A stretch of DNA of 9,761 bases from Thermacetogenium sp. UBA5472 (GTDB lineage Bacteria; Bacillota; DSM-12270; Thermacetogeniales; Thermacetogeniaceae): positions 1 to 9,761 of the forward strand of contig DIQC01000098.1 in assembly GCA_002426495.1 (NCBI GenBank), read 5' to 3'. The translations under genes and the position numbers were made by a program. Below, piece by piece: positions 1 through 7,092 of this stretch (position 1 is the first letter of the stretch; each line of letters starts with the position of its first letter). The notes beneath the pieces were generated by a model. It was not told where the DNA came from. It saw nothing but the letters and a program-made list of their open reading frames with translations, and did not search any database.

Positions 1-68
1 GTGGCAAGGGGACGTTTCGTTTGCCACATTATCATACACATATGCAATAGGAACCGTCCCCATTGCAT
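1..68. repeat. 68-base double-hairpin repeat, copy 1
   Basis: The element is two stem-loops in a row. GTGGCAA (1-7) pairs with TTGCCAC (21-27), and ATGCAAT (42-48) pairs with ATTGCAT (62-68). The first loop carries GGGGACG and the second carries CGTCCCC, so the two loops are complementary to each other. It matches 1046-1113 with only 6 substitutions over 68 bases and no gaps, and its first 22 bases recur exactly at 9740-9761. It resembles the small interspersed palindromic repeats (REP-like or MITE-like) found between genes in many Bacillota. No transposase that could move it is seen in the window. Confidence 0.85.
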
Positions 69-341
69 CACCAAACGCATGCCAATAAGAAAAAGCAGGA
101 AAGTTACCTCATTATAGAGAAATTATTAGAAAAACAGTTTAAGCCAAAATTACCGCCGTTCTTTGCAATCCCAACCAATCCAGGATAGCAGAATATGATG
201 CAAGGTAAGAGTATATTGCTCTCCTTGTCAAGAGCAAGGATTTAAAAATCCAAGTTATCTCCGTGTTAGTTTTTATTAAGGGTTTCATTGGGCTTGCTAC
301 CTTCCAATCCAGGTGGCGTTTTTACAAAGGAGCAAACTCGA
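69..341. other. Non-coding leader upstream of the YdcF-like gene
   Basis: No convincing gene is seen here. One frame stays open from about 69 to a stop near 180 and reads like coding sequence (lysine- and glutamate-rich, then a proline-rich end), but it has no start or ribosome site and may be a decayed gene tail. Two small stem-loops sit back to back: TTGCTCT (216-222) with AGAGCAA (231-237), then GGATT (238-242) with AATCC (247-251). A T-rich stretch follows at 267-276. These could be a weak terminator or part of the leader of the next gene. No clear -35/-10 pair was found. Confidence 0.4.
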
Positions 342-1031
342 ATGCCAAAACCAGTAAAAAACAGAAAAGATAAGCTATCGCTCGGATTAATTATATTAAT
401 ATTAGTCAGTGTATTAGCATTTGCCTCTATATTTATTATAAATACCTATGTCCAGTCATCAGTCAGAGATAAAATCATCGGTGTGGATGAGGCAGTTACG
501 TTGGATGCTGACTGCATTCTTATTCTGGGTGCAGGTGTGTTGGGTGATGGTCCGAGTCCCATGCTTGCGGATAGGCTTTTGCAAGGTATCGAATTATATG
601 AGAATGGGGCTTCTGACAGATTACTGATGAGCGGTGATCATAGTAGGAAAGAATATGATGAGGTCAATGTTATGAAGCAATTTGCAGTGGATAGAGGTAT
701 CATGTCCAAACATATTTTTATGGATCATGCGGGGTTTTCTACATATGAAAGTCTTTATCGTGCAAGAGATGTTTTTGGAGCCGATAAGATTATCATTGTA
801 ACACAGAGATATCATTTGTATCGGGCATTGTATGTTGCTGAAAAATTGGGACTTAAAGCGTATGGTGTTGCATCTGACCCAAGGCAATATGTTGGTCAAG
901 AAATTAGAAATATGAGAGAAAGTTTGGCAAGAGTAAAAGATTTCTTTATGGTAGTTTTTGAACCTGAGCCTACATATCTTGGCGATTTGATACCAATAAG
1001 TACGGATGGCGACTTGACAAATGATCATTGA
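342..1031 (+). CDS. YdcF/SanA-like membrane-anchored protein (DUF218 family)
   Basis: The protein has 229 residues. A basic N-terminus (1-12) leads into one hydrophobic segment (about 13-35), then a soluble domain, which suggests an anchor with the domain outside the membrane. The domain shows the DUF218 pattern: ILGAGV at 61-66, LLMSGD at 94-99 followed by EYDE at 104-107, a Ser/Thr-rich turn with FSTYES at 132-137, and TQRYHLYRA at 154-162. The C-terminal YLGDLIPIS stretch is typical of the SanA-like branch, whose E. coli member affects vancomycin exclusion at high temperature. The reaction catalysed is not established. An in-frame ATG at 288 would add 18 residues, but the ATG at 342 has AAAGGAG (326-332) at good spacing and directly precedes the basic/hydrophobic signal, so it is chosen. 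The gene stands alone between two repeat copies and has no visible tie to the methyltransferase genes. Confidence 0.85.
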   Translation: MPKPVKNRKDKLSLGLIILILVSVLAFASIFIINTYVQSSVRDKIIGVDEAVTLDADCILILGAGVLGDGPSPMLADRLLQGIELYENGASDRLLMSGDHSRKEYDEVNVMKQFAVDRGIMSKHIFMDHAGFSTYESLYRARDVFGADKIIIVTQRYHLYRALYVAEKLGLKAYGVASDPRQYVGQEIRNMRESLARVKDFFMVVFEPEPTYLGDLIPISTDGDLTNDH

Positions 1032-1045
1032 TGGGGTGGGAAGGT

Positions 1046-1113
1046 GTGGCAGGGGGACGTTTCCTTTGCCACATCATTATACACATATGCAACAGGAACC
1101 GTCCCGATTGCAT
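1046..1113. repeat. 68-base double-hairpin repeat, copy 2
   Basis: The same two-hairpin layout as copy 1 begins 14 bases after the YdcF-like stop codon. GTGGCA (1046-1051) pairs with TGCCAC (1067-1072), and ATGCAA (1087-1092) pairs with TTGCAT (1108-1113). The loops again carry complementary GGGACG and CGTCCC. Six substitutions separate it from copy 1. The change at repeat position 7 (A to G) keeps pairing as a G-U wobble, and the changes at 48 and 61 (to C and G) can pair with each other if one base bulges. An open frame across it (1021-1218) is not considered a gene. Confidence 0.85.
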
Positions 1114-1119
1114 ACTATA

Positions 1120-1302
1120 CTCACGATCTCGGTTCCAGGCCCCCGCACTACAGGTGTAATTACTCTATTGCAATCTCTGGAAGGTTTTTTGCGTTCTCCT
1201 AGAATGTTTTCACCGTAACAGTAACTTCTGACGGTATTACGAGATACTCCAAGCCTTCATATACTCTAACCCTTGATTTAAAAAGGTCTTTTGGATGTCA
1301 AT
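1120..1302 (-). pseudogene. Relic of an IS21-type transposase (IstA N-terminus)
   Basis: Read on the minus strand, the segment encodes DIQKTFLNQGLEYMK, a frame break near 1255, then LGVSRNTVRSYCYGEN and ERKKPSRD...VITPVV. This matches the start of IS21-family IstA proteins: a helix-turn-helix with the G-V-S-R-N-T-V-R recognition helix, then a linker rich in basic residues. Only about 60 codons remain. The DDE catalytic domain and the IstB partner are absent, so it is dead. It points the opposite way to the surrounding genes and abuts the repeat at 1046-1113. The assignment rests on motif recognition alone. Confidence 0.6.
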
Positions 1303-1381
1303 GTAGAATTATAGAATTGAAATAGTGTGGAAAACACATCGTAAAACACATCATAATAACTTCAAATCGATATGCTTACTT

Positions 1382-1725
1382 GAGCAAATCGCTGAGTTGG
1401 CAGCCAACGATTTCACCTCAGCCAACAAAAGCGTTGATCGCCTCAATGAGCAAGCCAATCATTCGCAGCAAGCGTTCTATTAAACCATTTATATAAGCCG
1501 GAAGAACTGGCTGTTCGCCAACACTCTCGAAGAGACATTGGCCAGTGCGACAATTTGTAGCAAGTTGAAACGGGGTTAAGGAAGAAGGGTTTATTCCTTT
1601 AGCTATATATAGTATCTATAGAAAAGCTGACTAATAATGGTTGTTCAGTATCAGGCGTTACTGATGAATTCCTTAACTGGTCGAAAATACTACTCTTCGG
1701 ATTATCGGGTAAAAATAAGACATAA
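1382..1725 (+). pseudogene. Internally deleted, frameshifted IS66-type transposase relic
   Basis: Three frames must be joined to read this. The first part (about 1382-1450) reads EQIAELAAND...NKSVDRLNEQ, like the coiled N-terminus of IS66 transposases. It then jumps to the extreme C-terminal part: RSIKPF at 1473-1490, a one-base deletion near 1491-1496, RKNWLFANT at 1499-1525, then a Thr/Ser-Ala stretch equivalent to the usual ASA..YSL..TAK. The tail (1603-1725) gives YIVSIEKLTNN and later FLNWSK, matching the YLEYLFEKLPN...LLPWS end of the family. The zinc-binding and DDE catalytic regions between the two parts are missing. No terminal inverted repeats or accessory IS66 genes were seen. Confidence 0.75.
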
Positions 1726-2120
1726 CAAAATAAAATCTCACTGTTTGTAAAGTAGGAAATTTCTTACGGATGAATACTTGTTTAGGACTTAAGACCACCC
1801 GACAGTAGGAGCAATCGGCCAGGAACTTCAAGTCTATACGGGCAAAGACTCTACAAAGGAGTTTATACAGACATCCCACTCCGGAATAGGTAAAAGGAGG
1901 AATATATTTAGGCTTAGTTGGGTTCTGTGAAACATGGGGGTGTAAACCGCCAATGATATATGATAATACAGACACTTGGTCGAGGCACCCTATGCTCACA
2001 CAACTAGGATATCTTTCTTCCATCATATCTACAAATATTTTAATTAATCAATGATTATGAAATTCTAATAAATAAGCGACTAGTTATAAAATAACTTATT
2101 TTTTGGATGGAGGGTTGTAG
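1726..2120. other. Unassigned stretch between the IS66 relic and the regulator gene
   Basis: No credible gene was found in these 395 bases. A minus-strand frame (1673-2026, 117 codons) is open, but it has no ribosome site before its ATG, overlaps the IS66 relic on the other strand and resembles no family known to me. A plus-strand frame with several stops is also unrecognised. The last 80 bases are very AT-rich and should hold the promoter of the regulator. A TATAAA at 2095-2100 is the best -10 candidate, but no good -35 was found. Confidence 0.4.
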
Positions 2121-3830
2121 ATGGATCTGTGTAGTGATGAGCTGGGGAATAGACCTTATATGGGTGTATTGGCAGTTAACAAAAGTAATGATGTTGTGTA
2201 TGTAAATAAGGTTGCTGAGCATTTATTATCAGTTGCCCCAATGAAGTTTTTCGGAAGACCGCTGGAATATATCATTAAACTACCTCATATAAATGAAGTT
2301 CTTAGATCAGGGAAGCCGTGCTTTAACGACTATGTAGAATTTAGTAATAAAAATTTTATGATAAATACCGTGCCTATTTCCAAGGAGGGCAGAGTATTAG
2401 GAGCAGTTGTCCTTCTACAAGACGTTAAACAAAATGAAATGTCCTCTCTGAGTTCAAAAGAGTTGGATTATAGAGATATTTTAGACTCTTATCCGGAAGC
2501 TTTACTTATTGCCGATCTAGATGGAAAAATAATTAGAGTCAATGTTGCTTGGGAACATTTATGGGGAGAGAAAAGCGATTGTCTAAAGGACATGTATTTA
2601 CAAGACATTATTCGCAATAAAAACATGGCTCCCTATAACTTGGTTCGAATTGCCAAGGAGAAATATAATCTTTCTTTCTCTTTTAACAAGCAAACCGGCA
2701 AAAGGCTGATCATCACTATTGCTCCATTAAACAGAAGTGTAGGTGCCAACAGAGTTATCGTTTATTGTCGGGATCTGCAAGAGCTTCTTGAATTTAATGA
2801 ACAGCTTCAAAAACAGGAAATAAAAAGCATCAGCCAGGAACCCCTGATAGGCTCTTCCATAAAGACTGATCTTGTGGTCCGTAATGAACAGATGCTCCAA
2901 GTGATAAACCTTGCTGAAAAGGTCGCCAAGGTGGATTCAAATGTTCTCATTCAAGGTGAATCAGGGGTTGGTAAAGATCTCATTGCTAAACTAATTCATG
3001 AATATAGTAAACGCGCCGGCCAACGCTTCATAAAAGTTAACTGCAGTGCAATCCCCGATAATCTTTTGGAATCCGAACTGTTCGGCTATGAAGGAGGGGC
3101 ATTTACTGGAGCGCGGTTCACAGGCAAACTGGGTTTACTGGAGTTGGCCAATGGGGGGTCTTTTTTCCTTGATGAAATAGGAGAATTTCCGCTAAATATG
3201 CAGGCCAAACTGCTGCAAGCGCTTCAAGATCGTGAGTTGTATAGGGTTGGGGGAACTAAACCTGTTCATTTGGATGTAAGAATTATTGCTGCTACAAACC
3301 AGGATCTGGATGAGATGGTTAGTGAGGGAACCTTTCGCAAGGATCTATATTATCGCCTCAATGTTGTTCCAATTCATGTTCCTCCTTTGAGAGAAAGACA
3401 GGACGAAATCCCTTTGTTATCTTCACACTTTTTAGAACAGTTTAAGGCAAAGTATGGCTTAGATAAAGAGATCAGCAGTGAAGCAATGAACTATCTTATT
3501 AATTACGAATGGCCGGGCAATGTCCGGGAATTACAAAATGTTATTGAGCGTTTAGTTGTCACCGTAGAAGAAAGTGTTATCCAGCCAAGTCAACTCCCGC
3601 AATATATCAAATTACCTTACCAGAGGGCAAGTGTTGTAGTTCCAGATTTGATGAAACTTAAAGACGCGGTAGCAGAAGTTGAGCTCCAACTGTTACAAAA
3701 GGCTTTTTCAAAGTATCAGAATACTTATAAGATAGCTAAGGTATTAGGTGTTAATCAATCCACAGTGGTGAGGAAAATGCAGAAATATCGTATCCATGAT
3801 CAGGAAGTGCCTGATGCAAATAGGCATTAA
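2121..3830 (+). CDS. Sigma-54-dependent activator, PAS-PAS-AAA+-HTH
   Basis: This 569-residue enhancer-binding protein probably controls the methyltransferase operon that starts 292 bases downstream. Two PAS-like sensor domains (about 10-103 and 117-222) could bind a ligand or cofactor. The AAA+ domain (about 245-475) is complete: Walker A GESGVGKD at 279-286, the sigma-54 contact loop GAFTGA at 326-331, Walker B FFLDEI at 348-353, an arginine-finger region FRKDLYYRLNV at 405-415 and sensor II WPGNVRELQN at 464-473. A Fis-type helix-turn-helix closes the protein (about 532-556, YKIAKVLGVNQSTVVRKMQK). There is no receiver domain, so it does not look like a two-component regulator. GGAGGG at 2109-2114 precedes the ATG. 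What it senses is unknown; a methylated substrate or a product of its demethylation is the obvious guess. Confidence 0.92.
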   Translation: MDLCSDELGNRPYMGVLAVNKSNDVVYVNKVAEHLLSVAPMKFFGRPLEYIIKLPHINEVLRSGKPCFNDYVEFSNKNFMINTVPISKEGRVLGAVVLLQDVKQNEMSSLSSKELDYRDILDSYPEALLIADLDGKIIRVNVAWEHLWGEKSDCLKDMYLQDIIRNKNMAPYNLVRIAKEKYNLSFSFNKQTGKRLIITIAPLNRSVGANRVIVYCRDLQELLEFNEQLQKQEIKSISQEPLIGSSIKTDLVVRNEQMLQVINLAEKVAKVDSNVLIQGESGVGKDLIAKLIHEYSKRAGQRFIKVNCSAIPDNLLESELFGYEGGAFTGARFTGKLGLLELANGGSFFLDEIGEFPLNMQAKLLQALQDRELYRVGGTKPVHLDVRIIAATNQDLDEMVSEGTFRKDLYYRLNVVPIHVPPLRERQDEIPLLSSHFLEQFKAKYGLDKEISSEAMNYLINYEWPGNVRELQNVIERLVVTVEESVIQPSQLPQYIKLPYQRASVVVPDLMKLKDAVAEVELQLLQKAFSKYQNTYKIAKVLGVNQSTVVRKMQKYRIHDQEVPDANRH

Positions 3831-3881
3831 GATAAAATAAGATGAAGAATGTAATAAGTAAAGCTTAATTTGAGGATTACC

Positions 3882-3927
3882 GAAGGCAAATCTAATGCAG
3901 TTATGCATTTAGGTTTGCCTTCTTTTT
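3882..3927 (+). terminator. Rho-independent terminator after the regulator gene
   Basis: GAAGGCAAA (3882-3890) pairs with TTTGCCTTC (3914-3922). The stem continues inward with AATGCA (3894-3899) against TGCATT (3904-3909) around a GTTA loop. Five T residues follow directly at 3923-3927. It lies about 50 bases after the regulator stop and separates that transcript from the sigma-54 promoter downstream. Confidence 0.9.
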
Positions 3928-3978
3928 ATCGGGCGGCCTAAATAACCTGGTTTAATGCCCTTTTTTGGCCTTGTCAAC

Positions 3979-3994
3979 TGGCATGATCATTGCA
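3979..3994 (+). promoter_or_regulatory. Sigma-54 (-24/-12) promoter
   Basis: TGGCATGATCATTGCA fits the TGGCAC-N5-TTGCA consensus at all but one position, with the invariant GG (3980-3981) and GC (3992-3993) ten bases apart. Transcription should start near 4005, giving a leader of about 118 bases before the corrinoid gene at 4123. A sigma-54 activator gene ends 148 bases upstream, which strengthens the call. The upstream activator site should lie between the terminator and the promoter or further up, but no clear dyad stands out there. Confidence 0.85.
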
Positions 3995-4020
3995 CTATTA
4001 TATGCTCAATTAACGCGAGT

Positions 4021-4119
4021 ATGGCCAGGAGGTGGGGTTATAATAAGTATTATATTGTCGTTTTAAGTAAGGGTGAGTTTTACGATAGTGCAGTATTATT
4101 TCGAGAAGGAGGGTCATAG
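4021..4119 (+). other. Possible 32-codon leader ORF
   Basis: ATG at 4021 opens a frame of 32 codons (MARRWGYNKYY...) that ends with TAG at 4117-4119, three bases before the start of the corrinoid gene. It fills nearly the whole predicted sigma-54 leader. Its end overlaps the ribosome site of the next gene (AAGGAGGG, 4106-4113), so its translation could affect that gene. The ribosome site upstream is poor (only GAG at about 4016-4018), and a frame this long is not rare by chance, so this is a weak candidate. Confidence 0.2.
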
Positions 4120-4122
4120 AAC

Positions 4123-4773
4123 ATGCAAGAAAGTTATGAAAAGTTAAGATTGGCTATAGTTGATGGTGATGACGACGTAGCTGCAGAAATCACTGAGGAG
4201 CTTGTAAAATCCGATGCTAATCCTTTAGATATTATTGAACATGCGATAACCCCGGCTTTAAAGGAAGTTGGAGAAAAGCTGGAGACGGGAGAAGCTTTTA
4301 TTCCTGACCTAATTCTAGCAGGCGAAGCTGCAAGGGTTAGTACAGATATTTTGACTCCGCTCATTGTGAAAATGGGAGGAGCCAAATACATCGGTAAGGT
4401 AATTCTGGGAGTTGTGGAAGGCGATACACATGACATCGGAAAAAATATTGTTAAATCTATGCTTATAGCAGCAGGGTTTGAAGTGATCGATCTCGGTACG
4501 AATGTGACTGCACAGCAATTTATAGATTCAATTGGAAAGGAAAAACCTGGCATTGTAGGCGCTTCGGCTTATACATCTGCAACAGCTGTGGAACTAGGAA
4601 AACTTAACGAAGCTCTTGAAAAAGCAGAAGTACGCAGACAGATTAAGCTGCTCATAGGTGGTGCCGGGGTTTATCGTGACGACTTGCCTCGTTTTGGTGC
4701 AGATGCCTATGGCGATGATGCCAATGAAGCTGTTGATGTTTGCATGCGCCTAAATGGCAAGGGGATGAACTAG
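4123..4773 (+). CDS. Corrinoid (methyl carrier) protein of a methyltransferase system, module 1
   Basis: The 216-residue cytoplasmic protein carries a cobalamin that takes a methyl group from the substrate enzyme and gives it to the tetrahydrofolate-linked enzyme. Residues 1-85 form the helical cap domain (AIVDGDDDVA...EKLETGEAFIPDLILAGEA). The B12-binding Rossmann domain follows, with the D-x-H-x-x-G signature DTHDIG at 101-106, where His103 would be the lower cobalt ligand. Further B12 contacts are GASAYTSAT (146-154) and IGGAGVYRDD...GADAYGDDA at the end. Length and domain order match MtaC/MtbC/MttC-type proteins. It is the first gene behind the sigma-54 promoter, with a strong AAGGAGGG site (4106-4113). 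It shares its plan with the second corrinoid protein at 7966-8619 but is clearly a separate sequence, so this is an old paralogue pair rather than a recent duplication. Confidence 0.93.
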   Translation: MQESYEKLRLAIVDGDDDVAAEITEELVKSDANPLDIIEHAITPALKEVGEKLETGEAFIPDLILAGEAARVSTDILTPLIVKMGGAKYIGKVILGVVEGDTHDIGKNIVKSMLIAAGFEVIDLGTNVTAQQFIDSIGKEKPGIVGASAYTSATAVELGKLNEALEKAEVRRQIKLLIGGAGVYRDDLPRFGADAYGDDANEAVDVCMRLNGKGMN

Positions 4774-4811
4774 GAATAGGCTTATTATAAAGAAAAAGGG
4801 GGTTAATATTG

Positions 4812-5993
4812 ATGGGTTCTAGTGAAATAAATGAAAAGTTAGAAGAGTATGGAGAAAAATTAGCGGACCGTATTGCACAGGATGCTATGACACCTCGGGA
4901 AAGAGTACTTAAACTCACCAATTTTGAAGAGCCGGACCGTTTACCTGGACCAACAGGGCTTGCAGAGGCCTTTGCTGCCAAACATGCCGGCTTTACATTA
5001 AGTGAGGTTTGTGCGGATGCTAAAAAGTTTGTTCTTTCACAATTGATGCTGATGGATTTGGTAGGACAGGAGTTTCCCCAGGCCGAATATGATGTTTATA
5101 ATATAGAGCCTGAGGCATTAGGATGTAAACTGCTTTGGAAAGAAGATTCATTTCCGGTGATCGCGCCGGGTGGTGAAGTATTACAAAATAAGGGGGATCT
5201 TCTAAAGCTCAAAGTTCCTGATTTTCGAAATGATGGGCGCGGTCCATACTGCCTGGAGGTAAATAAGCTCTTACTTAGTATCGCTCCGGGTATTTTGCCT
5301 TACTACTTCTGCATCAGTCCTTTTGACATCGCCTTCAAGATTAGAGGCTATGTTCCACTGATGAAGGATATTAAAAAAGATCCTAAGTTTGCCCGCGAAT
5401 TATTAGAGTTTTGTACACAAGTGGCGATTGAATATACCCGGACTCTCCATGACGAATTGGTACCCCTGGGTGGTGCTGAGCCTTTTATGTGGGGAGCTTC
5501 ATGTGATGTACCGTTAATAGGAGAAAAGATCTTCCGTGAATATGCGTTACCCTATGCGGCGGAGGTAATTAAGGTCAATCCTTATGTAAGTTGGGGAATA
5601 TTCCGTTTCGTTGAGACTTTTGGGGATAAATGGCCGGACTTCTGGGAGTATTACCTTAAAGAAAGCGGTACTCCGATTTGTTTTATGTACGGGACAGATA
5701 CCAAGATTGCAGATTTAAAATTAGCCAAGGAAATTGCTAAAAAACATCGGCGGCTTTTTATCGTTGGTACAGATGCAGAAACTATCAGATATGCGAGTAT
5801 TGAAGAACTGGATGCCAGAATAAAGAGGCATATTCGCGATACAGCCGTAGGTGGTGGTGCATTACCGATCAAACTAGATACAGTCCCTGCAGATACGCCG
5901 GTTGAACGGTTTAGATACATTGTCCGTAAAATAAAGGAATACGGAACTTACCCGATTGACATAGAAGCATTGCAAACAGAGGACTCTCTCTAA
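4812..5993 (+). CDS. URO-D-fold corrinoid-dependent methyltransferase, module 1
   Basis: This 393-residue protein belongs to the uroporphyrinogen decarboxylase-like superfamily. That family includes MtaA/MtbA methyltransferases and the substrate-side enzymes of several O-demethylases. Recognisable parts are the opening TPRERVLKLTNFEEPDRLP (about 27-45), SEVCADAKKFVLSQL (64-78), YNIEPEALG (96-104), a central DIAFKIRGYVPLMKDI, and the C-terminal VGTDAETIR (318-326) with GGGALP and TPVERFRYIV. Sitting between a corrinoid protein and an MtrH-like enzyme, it is best read as the enzyme that moves methyl from the substrate to the corrinoid protein. The zinc motif His-x-Cys of MtaA is replaced by the SWGIFRF region, and the later Cys ligand is also absent. 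AAGGGGG (4796-4802) serves the ATG at 4812; the TTG at 4809 is an alternative that adds one residue. The substrate is unknown. Confidence 0.85.
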   Translation: MGSSEINEKLEEYGEKLADRIAQDAMTPRERVLKLTNFEEPDRLPGPTGLAEAFAAKHAGFTLSEVCADAKKFVLSQLMLMDLVGQEFPQAEYDVYNIEPEALGCKLLWKEDSFPVIAPGGEVLQNKGDLLKLKVPDFRNDGRGPYCLEVNKLLLSIAPGILPYYFCISPFDIAFKIRGYVPLMKDIKKDPKFARELLEFCTQVAIEYTRTLHDELVPLGGAEPFMWGASCDVPLIGEKIFREYALPYAAEVIKVNPYVSWGIFRFVETFGDKWPDFWEYYLKESGTPICFMYGTDTKIADLKLAKEIAKKHRRLFIVGTDAETIRYASIEELDARIKRHIRDTAVGGGALPIKLDTVPADTPVERFRYIVRKIKEYGTYPIDIEALQTEDSL

Positions 5994-6054
5994 TGATCCG
6001 TCTATCAAAGGCGGCATCAAGCGAGCTGTCTATTAAATCAATAATTTATAAGGG

Positions 6055-6085
6055 AAGGGAACCACTTGCAGAAGGTGGTTCCCTT
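6055..6085 (+). other. Intercistronic stem-loop before the MtrH-like gene
   Basis: AAGGGAACCAC (6055-6065) pairs perfectly with GTGGTTCCCTT (6075-6085) around a nine-base loop. It lies in the 117-base gap between the URO-D and MtrH-like genes, 12 bases before the AAGGAGG ribosome site. No T-run follows, so it is unlikely to be a terminator. It may protect or process the mRNA and set the ratio of the flanking proteins. Confidence 0.6.
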
Positions 6086-6110
6086 ATCCTAAAGAACAAG
6101 GAGGTTTATC

Positions 6111-7037
6111 ATGTCTTGTGCCAGCAATAAATGTCAGACTGCAAAAATTCATGATATACAGCTAGGGGGTAGAGCAGGGGAACTCCCTACTGTGCTGATC
6201 GGTAGTATATTCTATAGACACCACAACATTGTTCGTGATGTAAAAAGTGGAGAGTTTGATGAAGTTCAGGCAAAAGTCATATTAGATAAAGAAAAAGAAG
6301 TGTCCGATAGTACAGGGAATCCCCGATTGCTTGATGTTATTGCCGAGACCCCGGAAGCCATGATCAGGTACTTGGCCTTTATTATAGAAAATAGTGATGC
6401 ACCTTTTCTTATAGATTCCTCTTTGGCTAAAGTAAGAGAGGCAGGTTTACGGTTCGCAGCAGATGAAGGGGTACTTGATCGTGCTGTATATAATGCCATT
6501 GAGCCCGAGTCTTCTCAGCAAGAATTGGATTTGCTCGGAGAGATAGGTGTAAAACATGCAGTAATTCTTGCCTGCGGTGCAAAGTATATCAAGCCAAAAG
6601 ATAGATTGCGGCTTTTGATAGGGGAAGAAGATAAACCAGGTCTGATTCAGCAGGTGAAGGAGCAAGGTGTGGAGAATATATTAACTGATCCAGGGGTATT
6701 AGATCTTCCTAGTAGTGGCTGGACAGCAAAGGCGATCGAGGATATAAAGCAGCAAACAGGACTGCCATGTGGCTGTGCTCCTGCAAATGCCTTGTATACA
6801 TGGTTACGTAAAAAAAGGTTTCAGACACCGGAACTTCAGGCTTGTGGGGCCGCGGTTTTAGCTTTGCCGCTTTTTGCCGGTGCCGATTTTTTATTTTATG
6901 GCCCTATTGAGAATGCCAGTTGGGTTTATCCATCTGTTGGGGTGATGGATGCTATGATTTCATATCAGGCTAAATTAAATGGCATAAAGCCGGCCGTCCC
7001 AAATCATCCGCTGAGACAGTTATTTATCAATAATTAA
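6111..7037 (+). CDS. MtrH-like methylcorrinoid:tetrahydrofolate methyltransferase
   Basis: The 308-residue protein belongs to the MtrH family, named after a subunit of the archaeal tetrahydromethanopterin S-methyltransferase. In bacteria its relatives (such as MtgA, MtvA and MtqA) pass methyl from a methylated corrinoid protein to tetrahydrofolate, feeding the Wood-Ljungdahl pathway. Family hallmarks are the opening GGRAGELPTVLIGSIFY (19-35), the HHNIV...GEFD block (37-50), VSDSTGNPRLLDV (64-76), FLIDSS (99-104), NAIEP (128-132), LTDPGVLDL (191-199) and PCGCAPANA (219-227). No membrane segment or fusion is visible, and the length is normal for the family. AAGGAGG at 6098-6104 serves the ATG. 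It is the only enzyme of this kind in the window, so it may serve both corrinoid proteins. A hairpin at 7093-7132 follows. Confidence 0.9.
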   Translation: MSCASNKCQTAKIHDIQLGGRAGELPTVLIGSIFYRHHNIVRDVKSGEFDEVQAKVILDKEKEVSDSTGNPRLLDVIAETPEAMIRYLAFIIENSDAPFLIDSSLAKVREAGLRFAADEGVLDRAVYNAIEPESSQQELDLLGEIGVKHAVILACGAKYIKPKDRLRLLIGEEDKPGLIQQVKEQGVENILTDPGVLDLPSSGWTAKAIEDIKQQTGLPCGCAPANALYTWLRKKRFQTPELQACGAAVLALPLFAGADFLFYGPIENASWVYPSVGVMDAMISYQAKLNGIKPAVPNHPLRQLFINN

Positions 7038-7092
7038 CCTTCTGTTATTTATTTTACCGTGTGGGTTTCACAAACCGAAAATCCAAAGTAAC

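Noticed and set aside
69..180. Open frame ending near 180, possible decayed gene tail
   Set aside because: It has no start or ribosome site and no family match by eye; too short to call.
1021..1218. Plus-strand open frame of 65 codons after the YdcF-like gene
   Set aside because: It runs through the repeat and the antisense side of the IS21 relic; its composition is not protein-like.
1673..2026. Minus-strand open frame of 117 codons
   Set aside because: It has no ribosome site, overlaps the IS66 relic, and has no recognisable domain.
3991..4092. Inverted repeat TGCACTAT / ATAGTGCA, arms 86 bases apart
   Set aside because: Arms are only 8 bases long, the left arm lies within the -12 element upstream of the transcription start, and such a pair can arise by chance.
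6013..6026. GG-N10-GC spacing before the MtrH-like gene, possible sigma-54 promoter
   Set aside because: Only the spacing fits; the -12 side reads AGCT rather than TTGCA and the gene lies inside an operon already served by the promoter at 3979.
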